This document shows, piece after piece, positions 26,803-35,563 of a DNA stretch of 64,000 nucleotides. The translations under genes were made by a program, and so were the position numbers. The notes below the pieces were generated by a model. The model was not told the origin of the DNA. It did no database searches and was given only the letters and a program-made list of their open reading frames with translations. Position 1 is the stretch's first letter. Each line of letters begins with the position of its first letter. The DNA comes from Rhizobium aethiopicum (lineage in GTDB: Bacteria; Pseudomonadota; Alphaproteobacteria; Rhizobiales; Rhizobiaceae). The stretch covers positions 248,001 to 312,000 of the forward strand of contig NZ_FMAJ01000001.1 in assembly GCF_900094625.1 (NCBI RefSeq), written 5' to 3'.

Positions 26803-27421
26803 TTACGCAGCAACTGTGATTGGCGCCGCCGGATTGCCCGAGAACCAGACGTCGCGAAAGATCGCAACTGCGCTTTCGTCGGGGTTGCGATCTCCGGTGA
26901 GCCAGACGGAGCGGATGGTCCGTGCGGCGGCGCGATCGGGTGCCTTAAGGGTCTGGTGAGGGACACTTGCGCCAATGCAGGGAATGACAAGGCCGGCATT
27001 AGCGGCCTCGCCGAGAATTCATCTTGACCTCGAGTGATGAGCATTGTGACGGCAACATCCTCGCTCGGGCGCCAAGGAAAGATCATACGACCGCCTGGAC
27101 GCAGGATACCAGCCAATGTGCCGGCGGGGCCACAACGCCGGCATTTACGTAGATCAAGTCAGACGGTGGCAGCGTTAGGATAGTAGCGTCACCGTGCGTA
27201 ACCGAAGCAGCTTCGAACGTGACGAGGTTCTCACGCGCCCGCTCGGCAAGATCCTCGTCGATTTCAAAAGCATGCACGTTGCCGTTTGGGAGCGTCAGCA
27301 TCGAGAGAATTGCGGTGTAGTAGCCGGTGCCTGCTCCGGTACGGCTGACCACTTCTCCGCGCTGAGGATTGACGCTGCCGAGCCAGCCCGCATGCAACAG
27401 GGGCTCGCCGTTGTTAATGCC
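26803..27421 (-). pseudogene. Decayed protein-L-isoaspartate methyltransferase-like gene
   Basis: Three frames read on the minus strand join into one methyltransferase. About 27421-27100 encodes NNGEPLLHAGWLGSVNPQRGE, GAGTGYYTAILSML (SAM site), AFEIDEDLAERARENL and PPSDLIYVNAGVVAPPAHWL. About 27116-27030 encodes LRPGGRMIFPWRP and DVAVTMLITR. 27000-26803 encodes NAGLVIPCIGASVPHQTLKA, RTIRSVWLTGDRNPDESAVA, IFRDVWFSGNPAAPITVAA and a stop. At least two frameshifts are needed, and the first 50-60 residues of the family are missing because the phosphatase gene ends at 27437. It is non-functional. Confidence 0.75.
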
Positions 27422-27436
27422 TTTCGTCCGATCACG

Positions 27437-28186
27437 TTATCCGCCGCGCTTCGGCGTCATTGTTACATCGGCGCCGTAGGCATCGCGCAATTCACCTTCC
27501 TGCCCCGGTTGCCGGTCGCCGGCCTGATGCAGCAAGATCGTGCCGTAGCCTTGCGAGCGGGTTCCCTCGATCAGCGTCACATCGGCATTTCCGGGATTGT
27601 CGGAGCGCTCGAACCAGTCGACCGAATGGTGGAGAAAGTTCATTTCGACCGCCCGGTTGGTGACGCCGTGGCCGACGATCGCGACGTTGTGGTTGTTATG
27701 TTCGGCGTCGCGCATGACGGTCTGGAGGAACAGACGCACCCGCTGCGCCACATCAGCCCGGCTTTCGCCGTCCGGCGGCCGCGCATAGAATTTGCCGCTG
27801 TTGTTGCGCAGTCTTGCCCATTTTTCGAATTCCTCGGGGAATTTCTGCTTCCGCTCGGCGTGATCGTAGATCTCCGTGAAGAGGCCGAAATCCTGCTCGC
27901 GCAGGAGATAATCTTCCCTGACGTTGCCGACGAAGTTTTCCGGCAGAGCTGCGAGCAGCGCATCCTTGCTCTGGCGTGTCCTTAGAAAGGGCGAATACCA
28001 GATATGAAGCCTGCCTAGCTCTGCGCTCGGCAATGCTTTCAGGTAAGAGGCAATGGCGCCGCCTGCCTCAGTCGCCTGGCGATAACCCCATTGCGTCAAC
28101 GGCACGTTGTGATCGCCGAACTGGCGGTATGCCTGTTCGTTGATGTTGCCGAGGGATTCGCCGTGGCGAACGAGGAAGAGACGCAT
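27437..28186 (-). CDS. Histidine phosphatase family protein (phosphoglycerate mutase-like)
   Basis: 249 residues beginning MRLFLVRHGESLGNINEQAY, with the phospho-histidine in RHGE, LTQWGYRQATEAG, the acidic/Arg segment YSPFLRTRQS, REQDFGLF and the second catalytic His in VAIVGHGVTNRAVEM. These are all the residues of an active branch 1 histidine phosphatase. It could be a broad-specificity phosphatase acting on sugar phosphates or nucleotides; the substrate is not clear. An ATG 18 codons upstream (28240) is possible, but the chosen Met starts the conserved strand directly. It ends against the decayed methyltransferase. Confidence 0.88.
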   Translation of the reverse strand: MRLFLVRHGESLGNINEQAYRQFGDHNVPLTQWGYRQATEAGGAIASYLKALPSAELGRLHIWYSPFLRTRQSKDALLAALPENFVGNVREDYLLREQDFGLFTEIYDHAERKQKFPEEFEKWARLRNNSGKFYARPPDGESRADVAQRVRLFLQTVMRDAEHNNHNVAIVGHGVTNRAVEMNFLHHSVDWFERSDNPGNADVTLIEGTRSQGYGTILLHQAGDRQPGQEGELRDAYGADVTMTPKRGG

Positions 28187-28223
28187 CGGCCATCCCGCTT
28201 TGTCGGATATGGAATCGCCGTCA

Positions 28224-28679
28224 TCATGAACGCGCTCCACCGGCAGGGCAATGTTTTCGGCCGAAAAAGGGACGAGCGTCTCGTCGCCGCTTGCCCCAAA
28301 TCCGCTTGGCCCTCGATCTTGTCCTGAGATCGTCTTCCGGGCTATCAGCGGCCTTGGAAGATCTTGATGAGCTTTGGCGTAACCGGTGGGTCTTAATATC
28401 GAGGAGATCCTGATACGTGGCGCGACCGGAGATCGCGGCCGCCAGATATCGCTGGCAGGCGACCCTCGGAGCGTCTTTGTCCGAGACGCTTGTCACGATC
28501 CCGGCGGTCCGACGCTCATTTGCATCGAAACCCTTTGCGCACACTTTAACGAACTCATTTCTCGCTCTCGCGCTGCCTTGCAGCAGCGTGACGGTCGCAT
28601 CATAGTCCTGCTGCGTCGGCGCACAGCCTGCAAGCAGTGCAATAGACATCATTATCGTTGCGGTGCGGGAGCGCATCAT
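28224..28679 (-). CDS. Small lipoprotein, possibly frameshifted at the C-terminus
   Basis: It starts MMRSRTATIMMSIALLAGCAPTQ: a signal sequence with lipobox LLAGC after a strong GGGGGAA site, so it is likely lipid-anchored at the cell envelope. The next 80 residues are helical with two more cysteines (VKVCAKGF and VACQRYL). After DIKTHR (about 28388) the reading frame turns into a low-complexity Ser/Arg tail that runs to 28224. One frame over, the sequence reads VTPKLIKIFQGR and stops at 28345, which looks like the natural end. A single-base deletion is therefore suspected. No family was recognised. Confidence 0.6.
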   Translation of the reverse strand: MMRSRTATIMMSIALLAGCAPTQQDYDATVTLLQGSARARNEFVKVCAKGFDANERRTAGIVTSVSDKDAPRVACQRYLAAAISGRATYQDLLDIKTHRLRQSSSRSSKAADSPEDDLRTRSRAKRIWGKRRRDARPFFGRKHCPAGGARS

Positions 28680-28884
28680 TAATTCCCCCAGGGTTACGCC
28701 TTGATCGGCACCCGCGGTGTTAAATTGATTCTCGGCATGCGGGAAAGATCCAGAGGCTCGCGGCAAGAATTTATTATGATGGAGTTCCGAAGTTGATCTT
28801 GCCAGCGACGGAATGGTTGGGTCTGCAGGGCTTTTCCCCAGCTTGTCATCTTCCTGAAACACGAGTCTGGTTTTGGAAGGCTAG

Positions 28885-29733
28885 ATGAAAGATGGGGCAC
28901 GAACACTGTTCGTGGCAGACATGATGGAACCCAAACATTTCCGGACGCTCTTCATTTCCGATGTCCATCTCGGCTCGAAGGCCGCGAAGGCTGATTTCCT
29001 GCTGGATTTCCTGCGCTACCACGAAGCCGATACGATCATACTCGTCGGCGACATCGTCGATGGATGGCGCCTGAAGCGCAGCTGGTATTGGCCGCAAGTC
29101 TGCAACGACGTCGTCCAGAAGCTGCTCCGGAAGGCTCGCAAGGGTACACGCGTCGTCTATATCCCAGGCAATCATGACGAGTTCCTGCGCGATTTCCCCG
29201 GCATGCACTTCGGCGGCATCGAGGTCGTCGAGCGCATGATGCATGACGGCGCGGACGGCAAGAAATACCTGATCCTGCACGGCGACGAATTCGACGTCGT
29301 GGTCCGCAACGCCCGACTGCTCGCCTATCTCGGCGACTGGGCCTATGATACGGCGATCCGCATCAACATCCTGCTCGCGGCCGTGCGCCGCCGCCTCGGC
29401 ATGCCATATTGGTCGTTTTCCGCCTGGGCGAAGCTGCAGGTCAAGCATGCGGTCAATTTCATCGGCGAATTTGAGCGCGTCGTGGCCGAAGAGGCGCGCA
29501 GGAGCGGCGCCGACGGGGTAATCTGCGGCCATATCCACCATGCGGTCATCCAGGACATGGACGGTATCCGATACATCAACACCGGCGACTGGGTGGAAAG
29601 CTGCACGGCGGTGGCCGAACATGAGGACGGCACTTTCGAACTGATCACCTGGCGGGCGCTTGCCAGCGCCGTGCCGGCGCTTACCGCCGTCGAGCGTCCC
29701 GAAGACGCGGAACTCGCCCCGCAGGCGGCATGA
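28885..29733 (+). CDS. Metallophosphoesterase of the LpxH-like family (COG2908)
   Basis: 282 residues with the full dimetal phosphoesterase set: FISDVHLGS, LVGDIVDGWRLKR, YIPGNHDEFLRD, LILHGDEFD and GVICGHIHHA. The family includes UDP-2,3-diacylglucosamine diphosphatase, which makes lipid X in lipid A synthesis. Many alphaproteobacteria use the unrelated LpxI for that step, so the function here is uncertain. The ATG at 28885 follows GGAAGG; a Met pair at 28921 is an alternative. The C-terminal 30 residues (ASAVPALTAVERPEDAELAP) are probably disordered. It is monocistronic. Confidence 0.85.
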   Translation: MKDGARTLFVADMMEPKHFRTLFISDVHLGSKAAKADFLLDFLRYHEADTIILVGDIVDGWRLKRSWYWPQVCNDVVQKLLRKARKGTRVVYIPGNHDEFLRDFPGMHFGGIEVVERMMHDGADGKKYLILHGDEFDVVVRNARLLAYLGDWAYDTAIRINILLAAVRRRLGMPYWSFSAWAKLQVKHAVNFIGEFERVVAEEARRSGADGVICGHIHHAVIQDMDGIRYINTGDWVESCTAVAEHEDGTFELITWRALASAVPALTAVERPEDAELAPQAA

Positions 29734-29897
29734 TTTTGGCGCCGTCGCAGTTGCGGCGGCACTCCAGCAATTTAGCCGTTACCGCGAGGTGACAGGCCCA
29801 ATTTATTTCTTAAAACGTTTTCGGACGGCTATTTCTCGCAATAGTCGCCTCCAGGGTGGTGTGTTAGGACAACGTCCAGTTTCCTTCAGGTCCACCT

Positions 29898-31115
29898 ATG
29901 ATTCCCGCTCAACATTCCCCGGGTGAGGGAGCGCCGCCGCGCTTCCGGCTGCTCAGCGCGCTGTCCTATTGCGCGCCGCTGCTCGTCAACGGCATCGTCC
30001 TGCCGTTCTTCCCCGTATGGCTGGAAACCCATAGCTTCAGCGATCATGAGATCGGCATCATCCTTGCGATACCAATGGTCGTGCGCGTCCTGGTGGCGCC
30101 TGTCGTCGCCATGATCGCCGACCGCATGAATGAGCGCGCCGACGTGCTGCTCTGGTCGGGCGGCCTGTCGCTGCTGACGGCGATCGCGCTCTATTGGACG
30201 ACGAGCTTCTGGCCGGTGACGATCGTCTTCGCGCTGCAGGGCGCCACCTTCGCGCCCTATCTGCCCGTTGTCGAATCGATCGCGATTTCCGGCGTGCGCC
30301 GATGGGGGCTCGACTACGGATCGATGCGGGTGTGGGGTTCGATCGCCTTCATTGTCTCGACACTGCTCGGCGGTCAGATGATCGGCCGATGGGGCGGCGC
30401 AATGGTGCTGGCCGTCATGGTGTTCGGCTTTACCATGACCGTGGTCATGGCGATCTTCTGTCCACGGATCGGGCCGACGCGGCGGCGCGGCCAGCCGATC
30501 GACCTTCCGGCCGCCACCGGCCGGGGCCTGAGCGAACCGCATTTGCTGTTGCTTCTGATCGGAGTCGCCATTCAGCAGTCGAGCCATGCGGTGCTCAATG
30601 CTTTTTCCTCGATCTACTGGCATCAGCTCGGCTTTTCCGGCACCGAAGTCGGCCTGCTCTGGAGCGCCGGCGTTGCCTCGGAGGTGACTGTGTTCTTCTT
30701 ATCGAAGCGTCTCAACCGGCGCTTCAACGCCTGGACGCTGATCCGCTTCGGCTGCGCCGTCAGCGTCTGTCGCTGGATACTGTTCCCCATGAATATGGGC
30801 TTTACCGGCTTTTTCCTGCTGCAATGCTTCCACGGCTTCACCTATGCCTTCGTGCATACAGGCGTGCAGCGGCGGATCGTGGCGTCCGTGCAGGAGACGC
30901 AGGAAGCCTCGGCGCAGGGCGCCTATTTCTTCTATGTCGGCATGGCGATGGGGTTGATGACCATTGCGTCGGGTTACCTCTACGCCTGGCTCGGCCTCGT
31001 CAGCTATTACGTCATGGCGCTGGTCGCGCTTGGCGGCCTCGCTCTCGTCATCTCGGCCTATTACCTTCAGCCCCAGAGGGCACTTTCCGGCGGAAAGACG
31101 AGGGAAGCGGCGTAA
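29898..31115 (+). CDS. MFS transporter, HcaT-like (MFS_1_like family)
   Basis: 405 residues with about twelve hydrophobic segments. The start (LLSALSYCAPLLVNGIVLPFFPVWLE), the loop VVAMIADRMNERA after the second helix pair, RRWGLDYGSMRVWGSIAFI and FYVGMAMGLMTIASGYLYAW fit the 3-phenylpropionate transporter (HcaT) group. It probably moves a small organic acid or nucleoside-like compound across the inner membrane; the substrate is unknown. Its last 49 bases overlap tail-to-tail with the epimerase gene on the other strand. The stretch 29734-29897 before it holds no gene. Confidence 0.88.
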   Translation: MIPAQHSPGEGAPPRFRLLSALSYCAPLLVNGIVLPFFPVWLETHSFSDHEIGIILAIPMVVRVLVAPVVAMIADRMNERADVLLWSGGLSLLTAIALYWTTSFWPVTIVFALQGATFAPYLPVVESIAISGVRRWGLDYGSMRVWGSIAFIVSTLLGGQMIGRWGGAMVLAVMVFGFTMTVVMAIFCPRIGPTRRRGQPIDLPAATGRGLSEPHLLLLLIGVAIQQSSHAVLNAFSSIYWHQLGFSGTEVGLLWSAGVASEVTVFFLSKRLNRRFNAWTLIRFGCAVSVCRWILFPMNMGFTGFFLLQCFHGFTYAFVHTGVQRRIVASVQETQEASAQGAYFFYVGMAMGLMTIASGYLYAWLGLVSYYVMALVALGGLALVISAYYLQPQRALSGGKTREAA

Positions 31116-32050
31116 CGCAGGCCGGGCTCGCGGTCGCGCGCCAGCAGCAGCGGGCCGTCGAGATCAACGAAATCGGCGTCCTGAGCGAGCAGCACGGCAG
31201 GCGCCATCGCAAGCGAAGTGCCGACCATGCAGCCGATCATGATGGAGAAGCCGAGCCGCTCGGCCTCGGCTTTCATCGCCAAGGCTTCCGTCAGACCGCC
31301 CGTCTTGTCGAGCTTGATGTTGATCGCGTCATAGCGGTCAGCAAGGCTTGCGAGATCGCCGGTGTGGTGCACACTCTCGTCGGCGCAGACGAGAAGCGGG
31401 CGGCGGATTTCCGCAAGCAAGGCGTCGCGGCCCGCCGGCAGCGGCTGTTCGACGAGGGCGACGCCGGCCCCGGCGGCAATATGGAGATGACGTTCCAGCA
31501 CCGCCTCGGGCCAGCCCTCATTTGCGTCGAGAATGATCGCTGCATCCGGCGCGGCCGCGCGAACGGCAAGGATGCGGCTTTCATCGTCGCCGGTGCCGAC
31601 CTTGACCTTGAGCAGCGCGCGGCCGGCATGTTCACGCGCCTGCGCAGCCATCACCTCCGGCTCGCCGAGTGAGATGGTATAGGCTGTCGTCAGCGGCTTG
31701 GGCCTGTCGAGGCCAAGTCGTGCCGCAACGCTTTCCCCTGTCCGTTTCGCCTCCAGGTCCCAGAGGGCGCAATCGACGGCGTTGCGGGCGGCTCCCGGCG
31801 GCATCACCGCCAGAAGGTCGAGCCGCGAGATGCCGGCTTCGACCAGCGGGCGGGCGGCCTCGATCTGGCCAAGAACGCTCTCCATCGTTTCGCCGTAGCG
31901 TCGATAGGGAACGCATTCGCCGAGCCCACGCGCATCGTCTTCGGTCAGAACGCAGGTGATGACGTCGGCTTGCACCTTTGCGCCGCGCGAGATGGTGAAG
32001 GTCCCGGCAATCGGAAAGGAATTCATCTGGATATCAAGGGTGCGCGGCAT
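31067..32050 (-). CDS. Dipeptide epimerase / N-acetyl-D-glutamate racemase-like (enolase superfamily)
   Basis: 327 residues of the muconate-lactonizing subgroup. The acid-base lysine lies in LLKVKVGTG (KxK motif, about residue 150), metal ligands are in IILDANEGW, LVEQPLP and VCADESVH, and the second lysine is in INIKLDKTGG. The C-terminal IGCMVGTSLAMAPA and DLDGPLLLARD follow the L-Ala-D/L-Glu epimerase (YcjG) and DgcA pattern. A role in recycling cell-wall dipeptides or using D-amino acids is likely but unproven. The Met at 32050 starts the conserved N-terminal domain. It is divergent from the Mla operon, with 101 bases between. Confidence 0.85.
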   Translation of the reverse strand: MPRTLDIQMNSFPIAGTFTISRGAKVQADVITCVLTEDDARGLGECVPYRRYGETMESVLGQIEAARPLVEAGISRLDLLAVMPPGAARNAVDCALWDLEAKRTGESVAARLGLDRPKPLTTAYTISLGEPEVMAAQAREHAGRALLKVKVGTGDDESRILAVRAAAPDAAIILDANEGWPEAVLERHLHIAAGAGVALVEQPLPAGRDALLAEIRRPLLVCADESVHHTGDLASLADRYDAINIKLDKTGGLTEALAMKAEAERLGFSIMIGCMVGTSLAMAPAVLLAQDADFVDLDGPLLLARDREPGLRYAASLVFPPESALWG

Positions 32051-32151
32051 TATTGCTGTCCTGCGAGCATGGAAATTGCACGTTGCTTCTGTATATTGAC
32101 GCGCGGGCGCCGAACGATCCGCTTCGCGAGTCGGCAATGTCGCCGTAAGCC

Positions 32152-33321
32152 TTGAAAGACACAAGTATCTTGAACGCCGAGAATCGCAACGCCGCCTCAC
32201 TGCAAGTGGACAGCCGGTCTGATGGTTCGGGGCAGCGTGTCCGCCTGAGCGGCAACTGGCGCAGCGCCTATGTGCATCTCGTGCTGCGCGACTTCGAAAA
32301 GCTTCTGCACCAGAAGGCGGGCGACCTGACGGTCGATCTTTCTGAGGTCACCGATATCGATACGGCGGGCATCTGGCTGCTGTGCCGGCTGAAGAAGCAA
32401 GAGGAGGCTGCCGGGCGTACGGTCCGTCTGGAAGGAACCAATCCGCATATCGACGAGATGCTGGCGATGTTCTCCGAGGAGCCGGCAAAACCGGAGCCGG
32501 AGCCAAAGGAAAGGCTTTCGTTTGCCGCGCGCGTCTTCGGACCGATCGGCAAGATGACTTACGACGTCTGGGACAATCTCGCCGCCGCCATGTATATCCT
32601 TGGCTCGGCGGTGCGCGGTGCGCAGATGAAGTTCGGCCGCGGCAGCGGCGTTTCGCCGGCTTCGATCGTCAATCAGATCGACCATATGGGCGTCCGCGCC
32701 GTTCCGATCATTCTGCTGATGTCGTTTCTGATCGGGGCAATCATCGCCCAGCAGGGCGCCTTCCAGCTGCGTTACTTCGGCGCCGAAGTCTTCGTCGTCG
32801 ATCTTGTCGGCATCCTGCAATTGCGCGAAATCGGCGTGCTGCTGACCTCGATCATGATCGCCGGCCGCTCGGGCAGCGCCATCACCGCCGAAATCGGCTC
32901 GATGAAGATGCGCGAGGAGATCGACGCGCTGAAGGTCATGGGGCTGAATCCGATCGGCGTGCTGATCTTCCCGCGGCTGGTGGCGCTGACCATCGCGCTG
33001 CCGCTTCTGACGGTGCTGGCGAATTTCGCTTCGCTCGCCGGTGCGGCTGCGGTCGCCTGGGGTTATTCCGGCATCACTTTCGCCAATTTCCTGGCGCGCC
33101 TGCACGAAGCGGTGACGCTGTCGACGGTGCTCTCAGGGATGATCAAGGCGCCGTTCATGGCGCTGGTCATCGGCATTGTCGCCGCCGTCGAAGGGCTGAA
33201 GGTCGGCGGCAGCGCGGAATCGCTCGGCCAACACGTGACCGCCTCGGTGGTAAAGGCGATTTTCGTCGTGATCCTGATGGACGGGCTATTTGCGATGTTC
33301 TATGCAGCGATCAACTTCTAG
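32152..33321 (+). CDS. mlaE: MlaE-type lipid transport permease with N-terminal STAS domain
   Basis: 389 residues, about 130 more than usual MlaE. Residues about 28-110 (VRLSGNWRSAYVHLVLRDFE, LTVDLSEVTDIDTAGIWLLC) form a STAS domain, normally the separate protein MlaB. The rest is the permease: VRAVPIILLMSFLIGAIIAQQGAFQLRYFG, AGRSGSAITAEIGSMKMREEIDALKVMGL (the MlaE signature facing MlaF) and further membrane helices to residue 389. With MlaF and MlaD it moves phospholipids between inner and outer membrane. The start is a TTG at 32152; no early ATG exists. It is the first gene of a four-gene operon. Confidence 0.93.
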   Translation: MKDTSILNAENRNAASLQVDSRSDGSGQRVRLSGNWRSAYVHLVLRDFEKLLHQKAGDLTVDLSEVTDIDTAGIWLLCRLKKQEEAAGRTVRLEGTNPHIDEMLAMFSEEPAKPEPEPKERLSFAARVFGPIGKMTYDVWDNLAAAMYILGSAVRGAQMKFGRGSGVSPASIVNQIDHMGVRAVPIILLMSFLIGAIIAQQGAFQLRYFGAEVFVVDLVGILQLREIGVLLTSIMIAGRSGSAITAEIGSMKMREEIDALKVMGLNPIGVLIFPRLVALTIALPLLTVLANFASLAGAAAVAWGYSGITFANFLARLHEAVTLSTVLSGMIKAPFMALVIGIVAAVEGLKVGGSAESLGQHVTASVVKAIFVVILMDGLFAMFYAAINF

Positions 33322-33322
33322 T

Positions 33323-34162
33323 ATGGCGAACCGCGTGAACGAGCAACCGATCGAAAGCGAAGGACAGCGCAGGGATGTCGTGCTCTCGGCGCGCGACGTC
33401 ACCGTTGGTTTCGGGCCAAAGGTGGTGCTCGACAATCTGAACCTCGATATCTATCGCGGCGAGATCCTCGGATTCGTCGGTGCGTCGGGCACCGGTAAAT
33501 CGGTGCTGATGCGCACGGTGCTCAGGCTGCTGCCACGCCGCTCCGGCACGATCAAGATCCTGGGCCAGAATTTCGACGAGCTCGACGAGCCTCAGCGCAA
33601 TGCGCTCGACATGCGGCTTGGCGTGCTGTTTCAGCAGGGGGCGCTGTTTTCGTCGCTGACGGTCAAGGAAAACATTCAGGTGCCGATGCGCGAATATCTC
33701 GATCTGCCGCGCTCGCTGATGGACGAACTGGCGCATCTGAAGATCCGCATGGTCGGGCTTGCCGCCGATGCCGCGGACAAATACCCGTCCGAACTGTCAG
33801 GCGGCATGATCAAGCGCGCGGCGCTTGCCCGCGCGCTGGCCCTCGATCCGGAACTTGTCTTCCTGGACGAGCCGACCTCGGGTCTCGACCCGATCGGCGC
33901 TGCTGAATTCGATGAACTGATCGCCAACCTGCGCGACAGTCTGGGACTGACCGTCTATATGGTAACGCATGACCTCGACAGCCTGTTTTCGGTCTGCGAC
34001 CGTATTGCCGTGCTCGGAAAGAAGCGGGTAATGGTGGAAGGCACGATCGACGACATGCTGGCCTATGACGATCCGTGGGTGCAGGCCTATTTCAAGGGCA
34101 AACGGGCGCGGTCGATCGTGCCGCAGGACAGTGGCGTGCGGCGTGGCGTAAGCGGGAAGTGA
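33323..34162 (+). CDS. mlaF: MlaF-type phospholipid transport ATPase
   Basis: 279 residues with one ATPase domain: Walker A GASGTGKSV, signature ELSGGMIKRAALARAL (the GGM-xKR variant typical of MlaF), Walker B LVFLDEPTSGLDPI and switch VTHDLDS. It energises lipid movement by the MlaE/MlaD complex on the cytoplasmic face. The start ATG at 33323 comes one base after the mlaE stop, so translation is coupled. The C-terminal tail (GKRARSIVPQDSGVRRGVSGK) is basic, as in relatives. An earlier in-frame Met inside mlaE is not needed. Confidence 0.95.
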   Translation: MANRVNEQPIESEGQRRDVVLSARDVTVGFGPKVVLDNLNLDIYRGEILGFVGASGTGKSVLMRTVLRLLPRRSGTIKILGQNFDELDEPQRNALDMRLGVLFQQGALFSSLTVKENIQVPMREYLDLPRSLMDELAHLKIRMVGLAADAADKYPSELSGGMIKRAALARALALDPELVFLDEPTSGLDPIGAAEFDELIANLRDSLGLTVYMVTHDLDSLFSVCDRIAVLGKKRVMVEGTIDDMLAYDDPWVQAYFKGKRARSIVPQDSGVRRGVSGK

Positions 34163-34171
34163 CCGGATAAG

Positions 34172-35542
34172 ATGGAAACCAAAGCCAATTATACGATTGT
34201 CGGTTTTTTCACGGTGCTGGTGATCGCGGCTGCCTTCGGCTTCGTCTACTGGATGGCCGAGTATGGCCGCGGCGGCCCGATGACGGAGCTGATCGTTCGG
34301 ATTCCAGGGTCGGCGAACGGCCTAAGCGTCGGCTCGCCGGTCCGCTTCAACGGCATCCAGATCGGCTCGGTGCAGACGCTGTCCATCGATGCCGACGATC
34401 CTCAATATTCTCTGGCTTTCACCCAGGTGCGCACCGATGCACCGATTTACCCCTCCACCAAGGCCGCCCTCGAAATCCAGGGTCTGACCGGGGCTGCCTA
34501 TATCGAACTCTCAGGCGGCCGCAAGGGCGAGGAAAGCATCCTTCAGCATGCAATCGACAACAACAAACGCGCCGTCATCGTCGCCGACCAGTCAAGCGTC
34601 ACCAATCTTCTGGCAACCGCCGACAAGATCCTCGATCGCGCCAACGACGCGGTCGGCGAACTTCAGGGCTTCATTGAAGATTCGCGCGCTCCGCTGACCG
34701 AGACTTTCAAGAATGCCGAAACCTTCTCGGATGCGCTGGCGAAGAATTCCGACAATATCGACGCCTTCCTACAGAGCGTCGGTGAGCTCTCCAACACGGT
34801 GAAGGCGGTTTCCGGCCGCGTCGACTCAACGCTCCAGGCCGTCGAAGAGCTGGTCAAGGCTGTCGACGCTCAGAAGATCGACAATATCGTCTCCAATGCC
34901 GAGAAGATCACCGCCAATGTCGCCGATGCCTCGGGCGATCTCAAGGGCGCGATCCAGAAGTTTGACGAGACGGCTACCACGTTCAACGATTTCGGCAAGC
35001 AGGCACAGGCAACGCTCGACCGCGTCGACACGCTCGTCGCCCAGATCGATCCGGCAAAGGTGAAGGGCTCGGTCGACGACATCTCGCAGGCGACCAAAGA
35101 TGCGCGCGCCGCCGTCGCCTCGATCCGCGACGTCGCCAACACGGTCTCTGCCCGCCAGAAAGACATCGACCAGACGATTCAGGACGTGTCGCAGCTGACC
35201 AACAAGCTGAACTCGGCGTCCACCCGCATCGACGGCATTCTCATCAAGGTCGACGCGCTGCTTGGCACCGATAATACGCAATCGCTCTTCAGCGAGGCGC
35301 GCGCGACGCTCGAATCGTTTAAGAAGGTCGCTGATAATCTGAATTCGCGCATCGGGCCAATCGCCGACAATCTGCAGAAATTCTCGAGCGGCGGCTTGCG
35401 CGACGTGCAGACTCTCATCAACGACATGCGCGGAACCGTGAACAATCTCAACAATACCATCAGTAACTTCGACCGCAATCCGCAACGCCTGATCTTCGGC
35501 GGGGACACGGTCAAGCAATATGACGGCCGGACGCGGCGCTAA
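34172..35542 (+). CDS. mlaD: MlaD-type MCE-domain protein with long helical C-terminus
   Basis: 456 residues. One N-terminal membrane anchor (YTIVGFFTVLVIAAAFGFVYWMA) is followed by the MCE domain (about 38-120: GLSVGSPVRFNGIQIGSV, ALEIQGLTGAAYIEL). About 330 residues of predicted helix follow, with repeated short AD/NV patterns. E. coli MlaD has no such tail; the length resembles MCE proteins whose helices form a tunnel across the periplasm (known for LetB/PqiB and mycobacterial MCE). It likely forms the hexameric periplasmic part of the lipid path. It starts nine bases after mlaF. Confidence 0.92.
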   Translation: METKANYTIVGFFTVLVIAAAFGFVYWMAEYGRGGPMTELIVRIPGSANGLSVGSPVRFNGIQIGSVQTLSIDADDPQYSLAFTQVRTDAPIYPSTKAALEIQGLTGAAYIELSGGRKGEESILQHAIDNNKRAVIVADQSSVTNLLATADKILDRANDAVGELQGFIEDSRAPLTETFKNAETFSDALAKNSDNIDAFLQSVGELSNTVKAVSGRVDSTLQAVEELVKAVDAQKIDNIVSNAEKITANVADASGDLKGAIQKFDETATTFNDFGKQAQATLDRVDTLVAQIDPAKVKGSVDDISQATKDARAAVASIRDVANTVSARQKDIDQTIQDVSQLTNKLNSASTRIDGILIKVDALLGTDNTQSLFSEARATLESFKKVADNLNSRIGPIADNLQKFSSGGLRDVQTLINDMRGTVNNLNNTISNFDRNPQRLIFGGDTVKQYDGRTRR

Positions 35543-35563
35543 CAGGGGAAGTCAGGGGTAACC

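Noticed and set aside
27194..27985. A 263-codon plus-strand frame
   Set aside because: It crosses the decayed methyltransferase and runs antisense to the phosphatase; both are better explained on the minus strand.
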